Origin: a virus
Length of the DNA stretch: 44,877 nt
Direction: 5' to 3' (one strand)
IMG/VR virus record: IMGVR_UViG_3300024359_000822
Span: 1-44,877 of that record
The notes under the pieces were generated by a model. The model made no database searches. It saw nothing but the letters and a program-made list of their open reading frames with translations, and was not told the DNA's origin. Shown here piece after piece: positions 22,399 through 31,571 of this stretch. A program made the position numbers and the translations under genes. Every line of letters begins with the position of its first letter. Position 1 is the first letter of the stretch.

Positions 22399-24113
22399 TA
22401 GAAATAATAGACAACTCTCTTGCTAAGAATGTATTTGGTACGGACTTTGCTTTTAGAGATGGCCAACGAGAAATTATTGAAGCGATATGTAATAGTTACC
22501 TTGATGACCCAAATGCTACTCTTGTTGTAGATGCTCCGACTGGGGCTGGTAAGTCCTTAATTGCAATGTGGTCAGCACATGTACTTAAAGAACTTGGAAA
22601 CCGAGGCTACCTTATTACAAGTGACCTTTCACTACAAGATCAATATGAAAGCGATTTCTATCGACTAGGCCTAAGATGGCCTTCAGTTCGTGGTGTTGAT
22701 AATTATGAATGTTCGGTTAACGGTCTTCCTTTTAGTCTTGGTGATTGTAAGCTCAAGGGTATGGGTTATGAACAAGCTGAGAAGCTTTCTTGCTATAGTT
22801 CATGTGAATACCTTCAAAATAGAAGGCGCTCTATAGAGCAACCGGTGGCTTTATTGAATTATGCATTTTGGTTAATTCAAAGAAACTACGTAGAGGATAG
22901 AATGTTACAAGATAGCAGAGAGGTTCCTTTTAAATCTAGAGACTTTGTCTTCTTTGATGAGGCACATAAAGTTGATGAAATTGTACAGGGGCATTTTAGC
23001 CCTAGAGTAGATATTGGTATTGTAGATAAGTTTGGACTTGCTAATAGATTTATACAGAAGCAAGATATTGGAACTCCGATACAAACCCTAGGAAGCATTA
23101 AATCAATTGTAAATAGGTTGCTAACCGAAAAAAGTAAACCTGCTCTATTTGAAGTTATGCAAGATTTTAGAAAGATTGCTAAGGTTTATAGAAAGGCTGC
23201 TCAGATTACAAAGGCCCAGGCAGCAAAAAGATTTAAGAATAGAGAAGTACCAAGAGATTGGTCAAGTGCATTGACAGTATTTGACCGCCTTAAAGATGTA
23301 TATTGTAAGTTTGATGATTATGTTGGCCTGATTAAAGAGGTTGGCACAGAGGCTATGGTAATCAACCAGATGGAAGATGAAGCTAAGTTTATGTGTGTTG
23401 AAGAGAGTAAGATGATTCAAAAATACTTACATGAAAAAGCCGGCTTTAAAGTTTTTATGAGTGCAACAATTGGAGACCCAAGGGCATTTGTAAAAATAAT
23501 GGGGATTAAGAACGCTAAATTTATTAGAGTTCCAAATGCATTTAATTATGATAAGTCCCCGGTTGTATTTGTAAATAGACATAAACTTTCATTTAGAGAA
23601 AGAGAGGCTAGTCTACCAAAGGTAGTTAAAATATTAGATCAAATTATATCTAAACATTCTGGTCAACGTGGAGTTATTCACACTGGATCTTATATGTTTG
23701 CAAACTATATTAAACAGAATTCTAAACATACATTTAGATTAATGGACTATGAGAATTCAAAAGATAAGAAGGGTATTATTGAATTGTTTAAAAAGAAAGA
23801 TGATGCAGTTCTTATGGGACCATCTCTTCTTGAAGGCTTAGATTTAAAAGATGATATCAGTCGCTTTCAAATCTTTTTTAAAGTTCCTTATCCTAATGTA
23901 AGCGATCCTTTAATTAAAGCGAAAATGCAACATTCAAAAGAGTGGTATGATTGGAAGACTGGTATTTCTATAATGCAAGGAGTTGGAAGATCTGTAAGAA
24001 GTAAAGATGATTGGGCAGTAACTTATGTCCTGGATGCTTGCTTTAGAAGCTTGATAAATAAACAGGGATTCTTTCCACCTTCATTTCAAGAGAGAATTAA
24101 AACTATAAAATAA
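22380..24113 (+). CDS. XPD/DinG-family Fe-S helicase
   Basis: A 577-residue SF2 helicase. Walker A is DAPTGAGKS (51-59), DEAH box FFDEAH (192-196). Between them, C111, C123, C138 and C142 are spaced like the four cysteines that hold the [4Fe-4S] cluster of XPD/DinG. The C-terminal motif VI is QGVGRSVRSKDDW. Expected to unwind 5'-3' on ssDNA or R-loops. Not the usual T4 helicases (gp41, Dda, UvsW). It could deal with R-loops alongside RNase HII. Family well supported; in-phage role inferred. Confidence 0.9.
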   Translation: MLERTIVEIIDNSLAKNVFGTDFAFRDGQREIIEAICNSYLDDPNATLVVDAPTGAGKSLIAMWSAHVLKELGNRGYLITSDLSLQDQYESDFYRLGLRWPSVRGVDNYECSVNGLPFSLGDCKLKGMGYEQAEKLSCYSSCEYLQNRRRSIEQPVALLNYAFWLIQRNYVEDRMLQDSREVPFKSRDFVFFDEAHKVDEIVQGHFSPRVDIGIVDKFGLANRFIQKQDIGTPIQTLGSIKSIVNRLLTEKSKPALFEVMQDFRKIAKVYRKAAQITKAQAAKRFKNREVPRDWSSALTVFDRLKDVYCKFDDYVGLIKEVGTEAMVINQMEDEAKFMCVEESKMIQKYLHEKAGFKVFMSATIGDPRAFVKIMGIKNAKFIRVPNAFNYDKSPVVFVNRHKLSFREREASLPKVVKILDQIISKHSGQRGVIHTGSYMFANYIKQNSKHTFRLMDYENSKDKKGIIELFKKKDDAVLMGPSLLEGLDLKDDISRFQIFFKVPYPNVSDPLIKAKMQHSKEWYDWKTGISIMQGVGRSVRSKDDWAVTYVLDACFRSLINKQGFFPPSFQERIKTIK

Positions 24114-24700
24114 TGGCATATACATCAATTATAATAGATGACTTCTATACTAACCCAGATGAAGTTAGGGATTATATACTTACACAAGAGTTTAATATTA
24201 CTGGAAACTTTCCAGGGGCAAGAACAGAGCCTATATTAAATGAAAGTACTAAGCAATTTATTGAAGACCATTTGGCTTCAATTCATGGGAACATAGACTG
24301 GAAAAATAACAAAGAGTATAATGGTTCGTTTCAATATACTACTAAAGATGATTTAAGCTGGATTCATGCTGATGAGCATAATCATTGGGCTGGAGTTTTA
24401 TACTTAACACCTGAAGCACCACTAAACGCTGGTACTGGAATATTTAAACATATTGAAACTGGCTTGTATAAGATACCAAGGTTGCTCGACGGTACAATTA
24501 ACCGTGAGTTAACAGATAAAATTTATGATGATGCTGGAGATCCTGCTAAATGGGAAATTATAGATGTTATTGGTAATGTTTATAATAGACTAGTAATTTA
24601 CAATGGTGATTTATTTCACTCATCATTAAACTATTTTGGGAACAATTTAAAAGATGGAAGATTATTTCAAACTTTTTTCTTTGACACATATAAAAAATAA
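24113..24700 (+). CDS. 2OG-Fe(II) oxygenase-like protein (DUF6445-like)
   Basis: A 195-residue protein with H85-x-D87 (WIHADEHNHWAGVLYLTP), distal H169 (GDLFHSSLNYFG) and R183 (GRLFQTFFF). It matches the third 2OG oxygenase type in the window after 1304 and 2935. It shares its first base with the helicase stop. Substrate unknown; protein or nucleotide hydroxylation are both possible. Confidence 0.82.
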   Translation: MAYTSIIIDDFYTNPDEVRDYILTQEFNITGNFPGARTEPILNESTKQFIEDHLASIHGNIDWKNNKEYNGSFQYTTKDDLSWIHADEHNHWAGVLYLTPEAPLNAGTGIFKHIETGLYKIPRLLDGTINRELTDKIYDDAGDPAKWEIIDVIGNVYNRLVIYNGDLFHSSLNYFGNNLKDGRLFQTFFFDTYKK

Positions 24701-24704
24701 AATT

Positions 24705-24917
24705 ATGGGATTTAATAAACTATTTTTACCGGATGTTGATTCTTTAAAGGAGTCACTATTAAGCATGGGAAACGAAGAGTTTTCTAAACATTGGATTCGT
24801 AGATATAATAAAGCCGATGCTATCATTGGGCCTGAGGAATCTTCAAACTTTATTAAACAATTTATAAACATGAAGTATAATGAAGATATTAAGGCTAATA
24901 AGCCGTCTACTAAATAA
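24705..24917 (+). CDS. Small protein of unknown function
   Basis: A 70-residue product, MGFNKLFLPDVDSLKESL at the start. I chose the ATG at 24705, which has an A-rich leader just after the previous stop. No domain recognised. Confidence 0.65.
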   Translation: MGFNKLFLPDVDSLKESLLSMGNEEFSKHWIRRYNKADAIIGPEESSNFIKQFINMKYNEDIKANKPSTK

Positions 24918-24924
24918 AAAAAAT

Positions 24925-25494
24925 ATGGCAAATTCAACAATAACAAAACCCTCTCAACAATTTTATGTTTGGTCAAAAACTGAAAAAGTAGGAACTGTTG
25001 TAGAAGTGGATCATGAAAAAAAAGATTCTAAATGGCTTTTATTTAAAGATGGTACAAAAATTAATAAAACATTAATAGATGAAATGTTATTACCTGCAAG
25101 TACACTTGAGCAGGCTAATAATATATCTAAAGATTTTGGTGGCATTGGAACTTCGACTTCAAATAAATCAAAAACAGATGTCGTACAACCTACTCCAGTT
25201 AAAGTTGCTGAAGTTAAAGTTGCTGAATTAAATGTTATGACGGAAATGCTAAAAAAAATTAGCAAGAAGAATAAGGCTAATATGCCTGTAGAAATAAACA
25301 TTCCATCTAAATCAGTGTATGAAATGTTACAAGATCAAATGGATTTAGATCGAGAAGAACTTAATATTCAAATTGGGCTGCTTGTAGAAAATCAGATAAA
25401 TAATCTACAAGCACAATTAAAAGAACAAATTACAAATTTTATAACTAATTATTACGAAAATGGCAGAACAAACACAACAGATCCCACCAAATAG
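24925..25494 (+). CDS. Unknown protein, possibly structural or assembly-related
   Basis: A 189-residue product starting MANSTITKPSQQFYVWSKTE. The N-terminal part looks like a small beta domain (VGTVVEVDHEKKD); the middle is low-complexity (VKVAEVKVAEL); the C-terminal part is helical (LVENQINNLQAQLKEQITNF). The ATG at 24880 is rejected as it lies within the upstream gene. No family recognised. Confidence 0.65.
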   Translation: MANSTITKPSQQFYVWSKTEKVGTVVEVDHEKKDSKWLLFKDGTKINKTLIDEMLLPASTLEQANNISKDFGGIGTSTSNKSKTDVVQPTPVKVAEVKVAELNVMTEMLKKISKKNKANMPVEINIPSKSVYEMLQDQMDLDREELNIQIGLLVENQINNLQAQLKEQITNFITNYYENGRTNTTDPTK

Positions 25495-25852
25495 AAGAAT
25501 GCGTAGAATGCAGATGAAAGAGTCTGGGGTTTTAGGAGCAATTAGCAAATTATCTTATTTCCATCCTGTTAAAAAACAGATTCGTCAGCAAAACCTAGAG
25601 AATGGTAGAAAGATTCACCAAATGCATGTGGATAAACATGAAGCTGCAATGGCTACTTTTTATGAAGAAAGATTACAGGCTGCTAAATCAGCTTGGTTCG
25701 GACAAGGCTATGTTAAAGAAGAAATAGAATTATTAGAAGAGGCATGGGCTCTTACTACTATTAAAGATAAAGAATCTTATAGAGCAGATAAGAAAAAAGC
25801 TAAAGCATTACGTAAACAAGTAGCTGAAATGAGAGCTACAAGAACTAAGTAA
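25460..25852 (+). CDS. Small basic helical protein of unknown function
   Basis: A 130-residue protein with a basic N-terminus (NRRMRRMQMKE) and charged helices. Overlaps the previous gene by 35 bases in another frame. Function unknown. Confidence 0.65.
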   Translation: MAEQTQQIPPNRRMRRMQMKESGVLGAISKLSYFHPVKKQIRQQNLENGRKIHQMHVDKHEAAMATFYEERLQAAKSAWFGQGYVKEEIELLEEAWALTTIKDKESYRADKKKAKALRKQVAEMRATRTK

Positions 25853-25855
25853 TAT

Positions 25856-26176
25856 ATGATTACGATTACAATTGAGCCAGCAGATAATGGCCTTGTTAAA
25901 TTTTTAATTGACGATAATATAAACGGAGGTGGTGAGGAGCATGTTACCAGAAGAGTTTATGAATTTGAAGGTTCTAATAAAAGAAAGAATCAAGCTAGAT
26001 TTATAAATGATTTAATTCTAGATTTAGGTCTAGATACTGGCACTGATCTAGATTCTGATAAGCTTATATTTAAATTAGAATGGGGGAACCAATATATGCC
26101 AACGCAATCTGAATTAAAAAATAAAGTTAAGATTCTTGAAAAAACAATCAAGAAGTATAACTCACTAATAGAATAA
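25856..26176 (+). CDS. Small protein of unknown function
   Basis: A 106-residue protein with alternating strands at the N-terminus (MITITIEPADNGLVKFLID) and a C-terminal helix (KVKILEKTIKKYNSL). Overlaps the next gene as TAATG. Precedes the baseplate operon. Confidence 0.6.
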   Translation: MITITIEPADNGLVKFLIDDNINGGGEEHVTRRVYEFEGSNKRKNQARFINDLILDLGLDTGTDLDSDKLIFKLEWGNQYMPTQSELKNKVKILEKTIKKYNSLIE

Positions 26177-26577
26177 TGATATTGAAAGTAGAAGGCGTTT
26201 GGTGTAAGACACGAACTGAATTTGATAGACTATCTAAAGCAAGCGCTTATGATGTGTCAGTATCATATTTTGATGTATTTAATCGTTTAGTAAAAAGCGA
26301 TCCATACAACAAAGAGCCTTCTAATTTGATTATTTCCCTCTATATTAGAAAGATGATTAATAAAGCTATTAAAAATCTTTCAGAAGAACGTCCATTAAAA
26401 ATGATTTACATGTTTAAGGATTTAAATTCTGAAACAGTTGGTAACTTTAAATCATTTATTAGTGAAATTACAGATGCCAACATTGAACTTGATCTTGTTA
26501 TAGTTAACAGATGTGACTATCCAAAAAAAGGCGTCTTAAGTAAGTTTGATAATGTTAGATTTATAGATAATGATTAA
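26176..26577 (+). CDS. Unknown protein upstream of baseplate genes
   Basis: A 133-residue protein, MILKVEGVWCKTRTEFDRL at the start. No domain recognised. It overlaps 26570 by 8 bases. In T4, baseplate hub chaperones (gp26, gp51) lie near hub genes, so an assembly role is possible, but no similarity is apparent to me. Confidence 0.6.
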   Translation: MILKVEGVWCKTRTEFDRLSKASAYDVSVSYFDVFNRLVKSDPYNKEPSNLIISLYIRKMINKAIKNLSEERPLKMIYMFKDLNSETVGNFKSFISEITDANIELDLVIVNRCDYPKKGVLSKFDNVRFIDND

Positions 26578-27169
26578 ACATCAGCTGTTTGCTAAAGGTG
26601 ATAACATACATGCTCTTATATCTACTACACAAAACCCAAACATTTTATTTCCAGTAAGAGCTACAATTTACGACGTTAAATTTAACGACATAAATCCGCA
26701 GTATCAAATTAGAGTAAAAACTTTTTATGATAATATTTACTACTTAAAACATTACATGTTTGGTGGTAGGTTTATAAAAGACTTTAATAATAAAGATACT
26801 AAAATTAACGTTAAGCGAGAGGGATATACGACAGTAAAACAGGTTGAAGAAGAACTCTTTAATGGTAAAAACTGGAAAAGTTATCTTCTTTTAGTAGATT
26901 CTGTATTTTGTACTAAGACTCGAGTAGAGCAAATAGAACTCTTTAATAATATAAATACTTTCCACATACAAATAAAGTTAAAAGAACTTTATGAACTTAC
27001 TAATAGATCTGCTTATAGTAAAGGTCAATTTTATTTCCATACAAAAGGCGAATATATAAAATCTATAGAGAAATTCTTAGGTAGTAGATTGCCAAATGAT
27101 AAAAATTGGGCAGAAGATTTATTAAATAGACCCGGTGCTGATGAATTAGATAGTGCTGAATGGGTTTAA
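26570..27169 (+). CDS. Unknown protein upstream of baseplate genes
   Basis: A 199-residue protein, N-terminal beta-rich part (RATIYDVKFND, IRVKTFYDNIYYL) and an acidic C-terminal end. Contains KVGYTT-like strand segments but no known motif. Position suggests a baseplate assembly factor; unconfirmed. Confidence 0.6.
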   Translation: MIKHQLFAKGDNIHALISTTQNPNILFPVRATIYDVKFNDINPQYQIRVKTFYDNIYYLKHYMFGGRFIKDFNNKDTKINVKREGYTTVKQVEEELFNGKNWKSYLLLVDSVFCTKTRVEQIELFNNINTFHIQIKLKELYELTNRSAYSKGQFYFHTKGEYIKSIEKFLGSRLPNDKNWAEDLLNRPGADELDSAEWV

Positions 27170-27191
27170 TATAATATCCTATTATAATACT

Positions 27192-27204
27192 GAGATATAT
27201 ATAA
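27192..27204 (+). promoter_or_regulatory. Class B promoter-like motif opening the baseplate operon
   Basis: gagatatatataa, about 32 bases before the ATG at 27224 and preceding a long run of structural genes. The best example supporting a late-promoter role. Confidence 0.55.
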
Positions 27205-27223
27205 AAAACAATTACTATAATAA

Positions 27224-29143
27224 ATGGCGTATACGTTTGTAGAATATCTTGATGGAGAAGGTGGATTTAGTAATACTGATGCTATTCTACTAGACGAATC
27301 CGGAGCAGAGGTAGTATGTAATGTCGAAAATGATGTTGCTGACGTAATAGGGTTTGCATCTCCAACTCCAGTTTTTAAAGCTGCTCCAGAAATGAATGAT
27401 CCTGAAATAGCTCGTGTAATAAACGAAGGTATCGCCGACAGCTTAACGGCTAGTATGTTTGCTATGGTTGCTGTTTCGGCAGTTCAAATTAGAGGGTTTG
27501 TTCCACCATACACACCAACTCAAATGCCAGAAGTACCAGCGGCAAAACCACCAGAAAAACCCGCAGCTTCTGACAGTATTTATGGTAAAACCGTACAGCA
27601 AACTCAAATATTTCCAGATAAAGATAAAGGTGATATTTCTGCAGGTGATGCAGTTAGAAGTAAATTTAATGGATGGTCTTTATATAAGTATTTAAATCAG
27701 CCTGGTGTATCAGATCCTAAAGATGTTACATTTAATGATTATAATAAAACAGTAACAAGTGATGATCTTATTAATCCTACTGCGAATAGAATAATTACTT
27801 ATGCTGGTAACTTAGATTCACTTGGTGTTAACTATAACCATTATGATTTTTTATCAACTCAGCATTTTGGTCAAATTCCTAATGATTATTTAATAACATT
27901 AAGGAGATTTGCATATCCAGTGCCAGATGATATTATTAATACTAAAGATTTTAAGACAGGATCTTCAGAAGCAATAGATATAACTCAGCCAGATTTGGCT
28001 AGAGCAATAACTTGGTTAAGCCCGGAATTAGGTAATGATTTAAAAGAAGTACTTAAGTTTGCATATAAGTATAAATGGAAAGATGAAGAATCTAAGATGC
28101 AAGAGCTTAGTGGTGGATCTGCTCAAAATAAGAGAGGTTCGGTTGGTGCTGCCATTGATGGCAGTAGTCTTTTATCAGCAATTGAAAGTGGTGTTAATGG
28201 ATATTCAGCTGATGCTGCTGCTAGAAAAAAATCTAGAGGTGATGGATATGATGCAATGTCTGCAACATACCCGAACCACGTATATGGACCTTTAAATGTT
28301 ATTAAAAATGTATTGGTTCGTGAGCAAGGTTTAAATTTTGAACAATCATTCTCTTTAAATTTTTATTATGATTTAAAGGGACTTCCTAATACAAGTCCTA
28401 GAGTTGCATTTATGGATGTGATGTCTAATCTACTTGCAATGACATATAACAACGCGCCGTTTTGGGGTGGTGGAGCAAGATGGGTAGGAGGTACTGGATC
28501 TAGTTCTACTGGAAAACCATTTGGTGATTATGATTTACTTAAAAGTGGGGATTATGCTGGATTTGCAGGATCAATTGTTACTGGATTAAGTAAAAAGTTT
28601 TCTGCAGGTGTGGATGATGTCGGTGGTGCAATCTTTAAAAGTGGTGCAGCTGCTGCTGAAGGTAAATTCGGTGAAGCTTTAAATGCACTTGGAGACTCAA
28701 AAATATTAGATAATATTATTGGCGGCGGTCTTATGAAATTATTAGGTGGCCCAGGAGCAACTGGAGCCCAAACAGCCGCGGCATTCTTAACTGGGGATCC
28801 AACAGGACAATGGCATTTAACTATAGGAAACCCGATGTCACCTATTATGGTATGTGGTAACCTTGCATTAGAGAGTTCTGAAATATCGTTTGAAGGGCCT
28901 CTTGGATTTGAAGGTTTTCCTACTAAAATGAAATTAACAGTGCAATTAAAACCTGCTAGACCTAGAGATAAGGGTGAAATTGAAAGTATGTTTAATTCTG
29001 GTAAAGGTAGATTCTACTTAACACCAGATGTTGAAGGTGCTAGAAGCCTTGATGATGTTATTGATGTATCACAATACGGTAATAAAGATAAAAAAATGAG
29101 CCCTGGTATGATTAATAGAATATCAGATATGTCTTCAGGATAA
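27224..29143 (+). CDS. Baseplate/tail structural protein
   Basis: A 639-residue protein with Ala/Gly-rich stretches and a C-terminal region GQWHLTIGNPMSPIMVCGNL with GFPTKMKLTVQLKPARPRDK, a pattern I associate with large-phage baseplate proteins near the hub. Pro-rich linker at about 100-118. It heads the baseplate operon and precedes the LysM and gp27-like genes. Exact T4 counterpart uncertain (gp48/gp54 region is plausible). Confidence 0.65.
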   Translation: MAYTFVEYLDGEGGFSNTDAILLDESGAEVVCNVENDVADVIGFASPTPVFKAAPEMNDPEIARVINEGIADSLTASMFAMVAVSAVQIRGFVPPYTPTQMPEVPAAKPPEKPAASDSIYGKTVQQTQIFPDKDKGDISAGDAVRSKFNGWSLYKYLNQPGVSDPKDVTFNDYNKTVTSDDLINPTANRIITYAGNLDSLGVNYNHYDFLSTQHFGQIPNDYLITLRRFAYPVPDDIINTKDFKTGSSEAIDITQPDLARAITWLSPELGNDLKEVLKFAYKYKWKDEESKMQELSGGSAQNKRGSVGAAIDGSSLLSAIESGVNGYSADAAARKKSRGDGYDAMSATYPNHVYGPLNVIKNVLVREQGLNFEQSFSLNFYYDLKGLPNTSPRVAFMDVMSNLLAMTYNNAPFWGGGARWVGGTGSSSTGKPFGDYDLLKSGDYAGFAGSIVTGLSKKFSAGVDDVGGAIFKSGAAAAEGKFGEALNALGDSKILDNIIGGGLMKLLGGPGATGAQTAAAFLTGDPTGQWHLTIGNPMSPIMVCGNLALESSEISFEGPLGFEGFPTKMKLTVQLKPARPRDKGEIESMFNSGKGRFYLTPDVEGARSLDDVIDVSQYGNKDKKMSPGMINRISDMSSG

Positions 29144-29147
29144 GATT

Positions 29148-30035
29148 ATGAATTTAAAAACTATTGTAAATAAAATTGTAGAAGGCTCTAAAATTCTAAT
29201 GGTCCAACCGACTATGATATTTAGAGTTCTCGGTGATGAGTCTTTAGATACATTACATTATGTAGATAGAGATGAGACTGGTAGGCCAGATTTAATTGCT
29301 GATAAGTACTATGGAGATCACCGTATGGTAGATATTATATTGAAGTATAATAGAATTTCAGATCCATTTAGTATTATTGAAGGTGAACTTCTTAGAATAC
29401 CGAAAAAAGAAATTGCATATTATAAATTAGAAAGACCTAATTTATCAGAGGCTAGCAATAAAGTAAAGGATCAATTTATAGATACTAAAAGATTGCCGCC
29501 TAAAGATCAGGCTAAAATAGATCGTCTTAAAAAGAAATATGGTAAAGACGAGTTATTGCCACCTAACGTAGTTCCTTCTGGTCAGAAAACTTATGAATTT
29601 GATGGTGAGGGTATTAGATTAGGTAAGCAGGCTCAAACTGCGGCAGTAACATCTTCTACTACATTAGAAAAATTTAAAGGCTCTGATACAGAACTAATCG
29701 ATTTATTAGACGACGCGGCCCTAAATGATGGAAAGGGATCTGGATCTAATAATTCTAATAATAACCCCCTTGAAAACAAATATGACGAAGGTTATGCAGC
29801 TGGAGTTAATTGGGCAACTGGTAATGTTAGTGACACTACTACTGGAACTGCAACTTTTATGAATGATGGTATTAACAGTAGAGGTGGAGCTGGTGGAGCT
29901 GGTGGAGCTGGTGGAAACGGAGGCAATGGTGGAAACGCAGATTCTACTGGAGATAATAATAGTGATGGAAGTGGCCCACAAGGCGGCGGTAATGCTAACG
30001 GGGGTGATGATTCAGATTCTCCTTGTTCTAAATAA
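29148..30035 (+). CDS. Baseplate protein with LysM-like domain (gp53-like)
   Basis: A 295-residue protein. Residues about 25-85 form a LysM-like domain (LIADKYYGDHRMVDIILKYN, then SIIEGELLRIPKKE), as in T4 wedge protein gp53 and many tail-assembly LysM proteins. The C-terminal 60 residues are Gly-rich (GGAGGAGGAGGNGGNGG) and end DSPCSK. The Gly-rich tail is unusual for gp53. Baseplate role is supported by the neighbours. Confidence 0.72.
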   Translation: MNLKTIVNKIVEGSKILMVQPTMIFRVLGDESLDTLHYVDRDETGRPDLIADKYYGDHRMVDIILKYNRISDPFSIIEGELLRIPKKEIAYYKLERPNLSEASNKVKDQFIDTKRLPPKDQAKIDRLKKKYGKDELLPPNVVPSGQKTYEFDGEGIRLGKQAQTAAVTSSTTLEKFKGSDTELIDLLDDAALNDGKGSGSNNSNNNPLENKYDEGYAAGVNWATGNVSDTTTGTATFMNDGINSRGGAGGAGGAGGNGGNGGNADSTGDNNSDGSGPQGGGNANGGDDSDSPCSK

Positions 30036-30043
30036 ATAAACAC

Positions 30044-31546
30044 ATGGATATAAATCAACACATATTAGCGGTTGTAGAACCTGAAATAGATCCAACCCCA
30101 CTAGATTATCATGCATTTGATGAAGAAGATGGTGGTGAGCGACAGAGTAAAACTATTGGTTCTGTAACTCCGGTTATAGAAGTTAATAAGTTTCCATTTC
30201 AAATGGACTCTATTGAAAAATGTACAATAGATTTATCAGAAGTTTTACCTAGAGTTAATCTTAATCTTGTAGATAGAACAAAGGCATTTGCCTTAGATTT
30301 TATGCCAAGGGATGGTGACTGTGTTACAATATTTATTAATTCAAAAAATGTAGATACGTTTAAAACTCTACACATGGATTTTGAAATAACTTCTATTTCA
30401 ACAAATGCAACTACAGAAGATGGTGAGCCAATGATAAAAATCAGTGGTATTGCTAAAATTCCTAAATATTTTTCTGAAGCTTGTAGAAGCTTTGAGTCTG
30501 GAAGTTCTTTAGATCATTTAGAACTTATTGCAAGAGATCTTAAAATAGGATTAGCCACAAACATAGAAGAAACTGATGATTCTATGCCTAGGGTTCAGGC
30601 TTATACTCCAACATTTCAATTTATTGAAGATATTGTAGATAACTCTTATGTAAGTGAAACATCATTTCAAAGATATCATATAGATCAATTTTATTATTTA
30701 AACTTTGTTGATGTCAATAAGGTTTTTAATTCTGAGAATAGTAGTCTAGAAGATTTACAGGAAAGTTTAGCATCAATGCCAGTAAGTATTGCCGAGGGTG
30801 GAAATACAGAAGAAAACACTGATAATATACCTGCTAAGTTATTACTAACTAATCACAATGACCAACGAGGTAGTAGCAATTATATTTATGAACATAAACT
30901 TATAAATAATTCTAATCAAGTTAGCTTAGAACATGGATATGAGCGTAATATTTCTTATTATGATGATAATAATCCAGACGAGAAGTTTACAGAATTTAAT
31001 ATTCAGCCTCAAGTTTCTGAAAATTTACCAGATGCTGATGAGCCACTCAAGGGCCGAAGAGGTGAGGATCATTTTCAAGAGCAGGTAAAGTTTAAATATA
31101 TGGGAAGACATAATACCGGTGAAGATGGTCTAGGTAATGTTCATAGTAACGCTTTGTTTAGTGAGTTAAATAATCACCAAAATAATGTAGAGTTGCAAAA
31201 AATGAAACTAAAGATTACTTTAGAAGAATTTAACCCTACAATTTATAAATACCAAAAAGTACCAGTGTTAATGTATCATTATGATCCAACTAAAGTCGAG
31301 GTGTTAAAGAATCTTAAGAATGCTAAAAAAGATGCAGGTTTAGATGCTTCGCCAATTGAAGGTGCAAATGCTAATGAAATTACAAACGAAGAAGCGCCTA
31401 ATCAAATGTTAGATACTTTTTTAAGCGGTCACTATGTTATAGAAAATATTAATATTATATACGAGGCAGACACAGGTATGAGACAAGAAGTTACTTTACT
31501 TAGAAGAGAGTGGCCGGCCAGAATTAATAATATTAATGAATCTTAA
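30044..31546 (+). CDS. gp27-like baseplate hub protein
   Basis: A 500-residue protein with the layout of the gp27/gpD/VgrG hub: N-terminal beta barrel (VIEVNKFPFQMDSIEKCTI), the LELIARDLKIGL helical segment and YTPTFQFIEDIV with SFQRYHIDQFYYLNFVD (hub cage-domain pattern). The hub forms the ring between the tail tube and the spike. The gp5-like spike follows at 32956. Confidence 0.8.
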   Translation: MDINQHILAVVEPEIDPTPLDYHAFDEEDGGERQSKTIGSVTPVIEVNKFPFQMDSIEKCTIDLSEVLPRVNLNLVDRTKAFALDFMPRDGDCVTIFINSKNVDTFKTLHMDFEITSISTNATTEDGEPMIKISGIAKIPKYFSEACRSFESGSSLDHLELIARDLKIGLATNIEETDDSMPRVQAYTPTFQFIEDIVDNSYVSETSFQRYHIDQFYYLNFVDVNKVFNSENSSLEDLQESLASMPVSIAEGGNTEENTDNIPAKLLLTNHNDQRGSSNYIYEHKLINNSNQVSLEHGYERNISYYDDNNPDEKFTEFNIQPQVSENLPDADEPLKGRRGEDHFQEQVKFKYMGRHNTGEDGLGNVHSNALFSELNNHQNNVELQKMKLKITLEEFNPTIYKYQKVPVLMYHYDPTKVEVLKNLKNAKKDAGLDASPIEGANANEITNEEAPNQMLDTFLSGHYVIENINIIYEADTGMRQEVTLLRREWPARINNINES

Positions 31547-31550
31547 ATTT

Positions 31551-31567
31551 TATAAATAGAATATATA
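31551..31567 (+). promoter_or_regulatory. T4-late-like motif (tataaata) with atatataaa
   Basis: TATAAATA at 31551-31558, the T4 late promoter consensus core, then atatataaac, 21 bases before the ATG at 31572. Possible internal late promoter. Confidence 0.4.
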
Positions 31568-31571
31568 AACC

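Noticed and set aside
24880-24924. Start of the 24925 gene at ATG 24880 and of the 24705 gene at ATG 24654
   Set aside because: Both lie well inside the preceding genes, whereas ATG codons with A-rich leaders follow directly after the preceding stops.
29721-30061. Minus-strand Ser/Pro-rich ORFs opposite the Gly-rich tail of the LysM gene
   Set aside because: Antisense of a low-complexity tail with no independent support.
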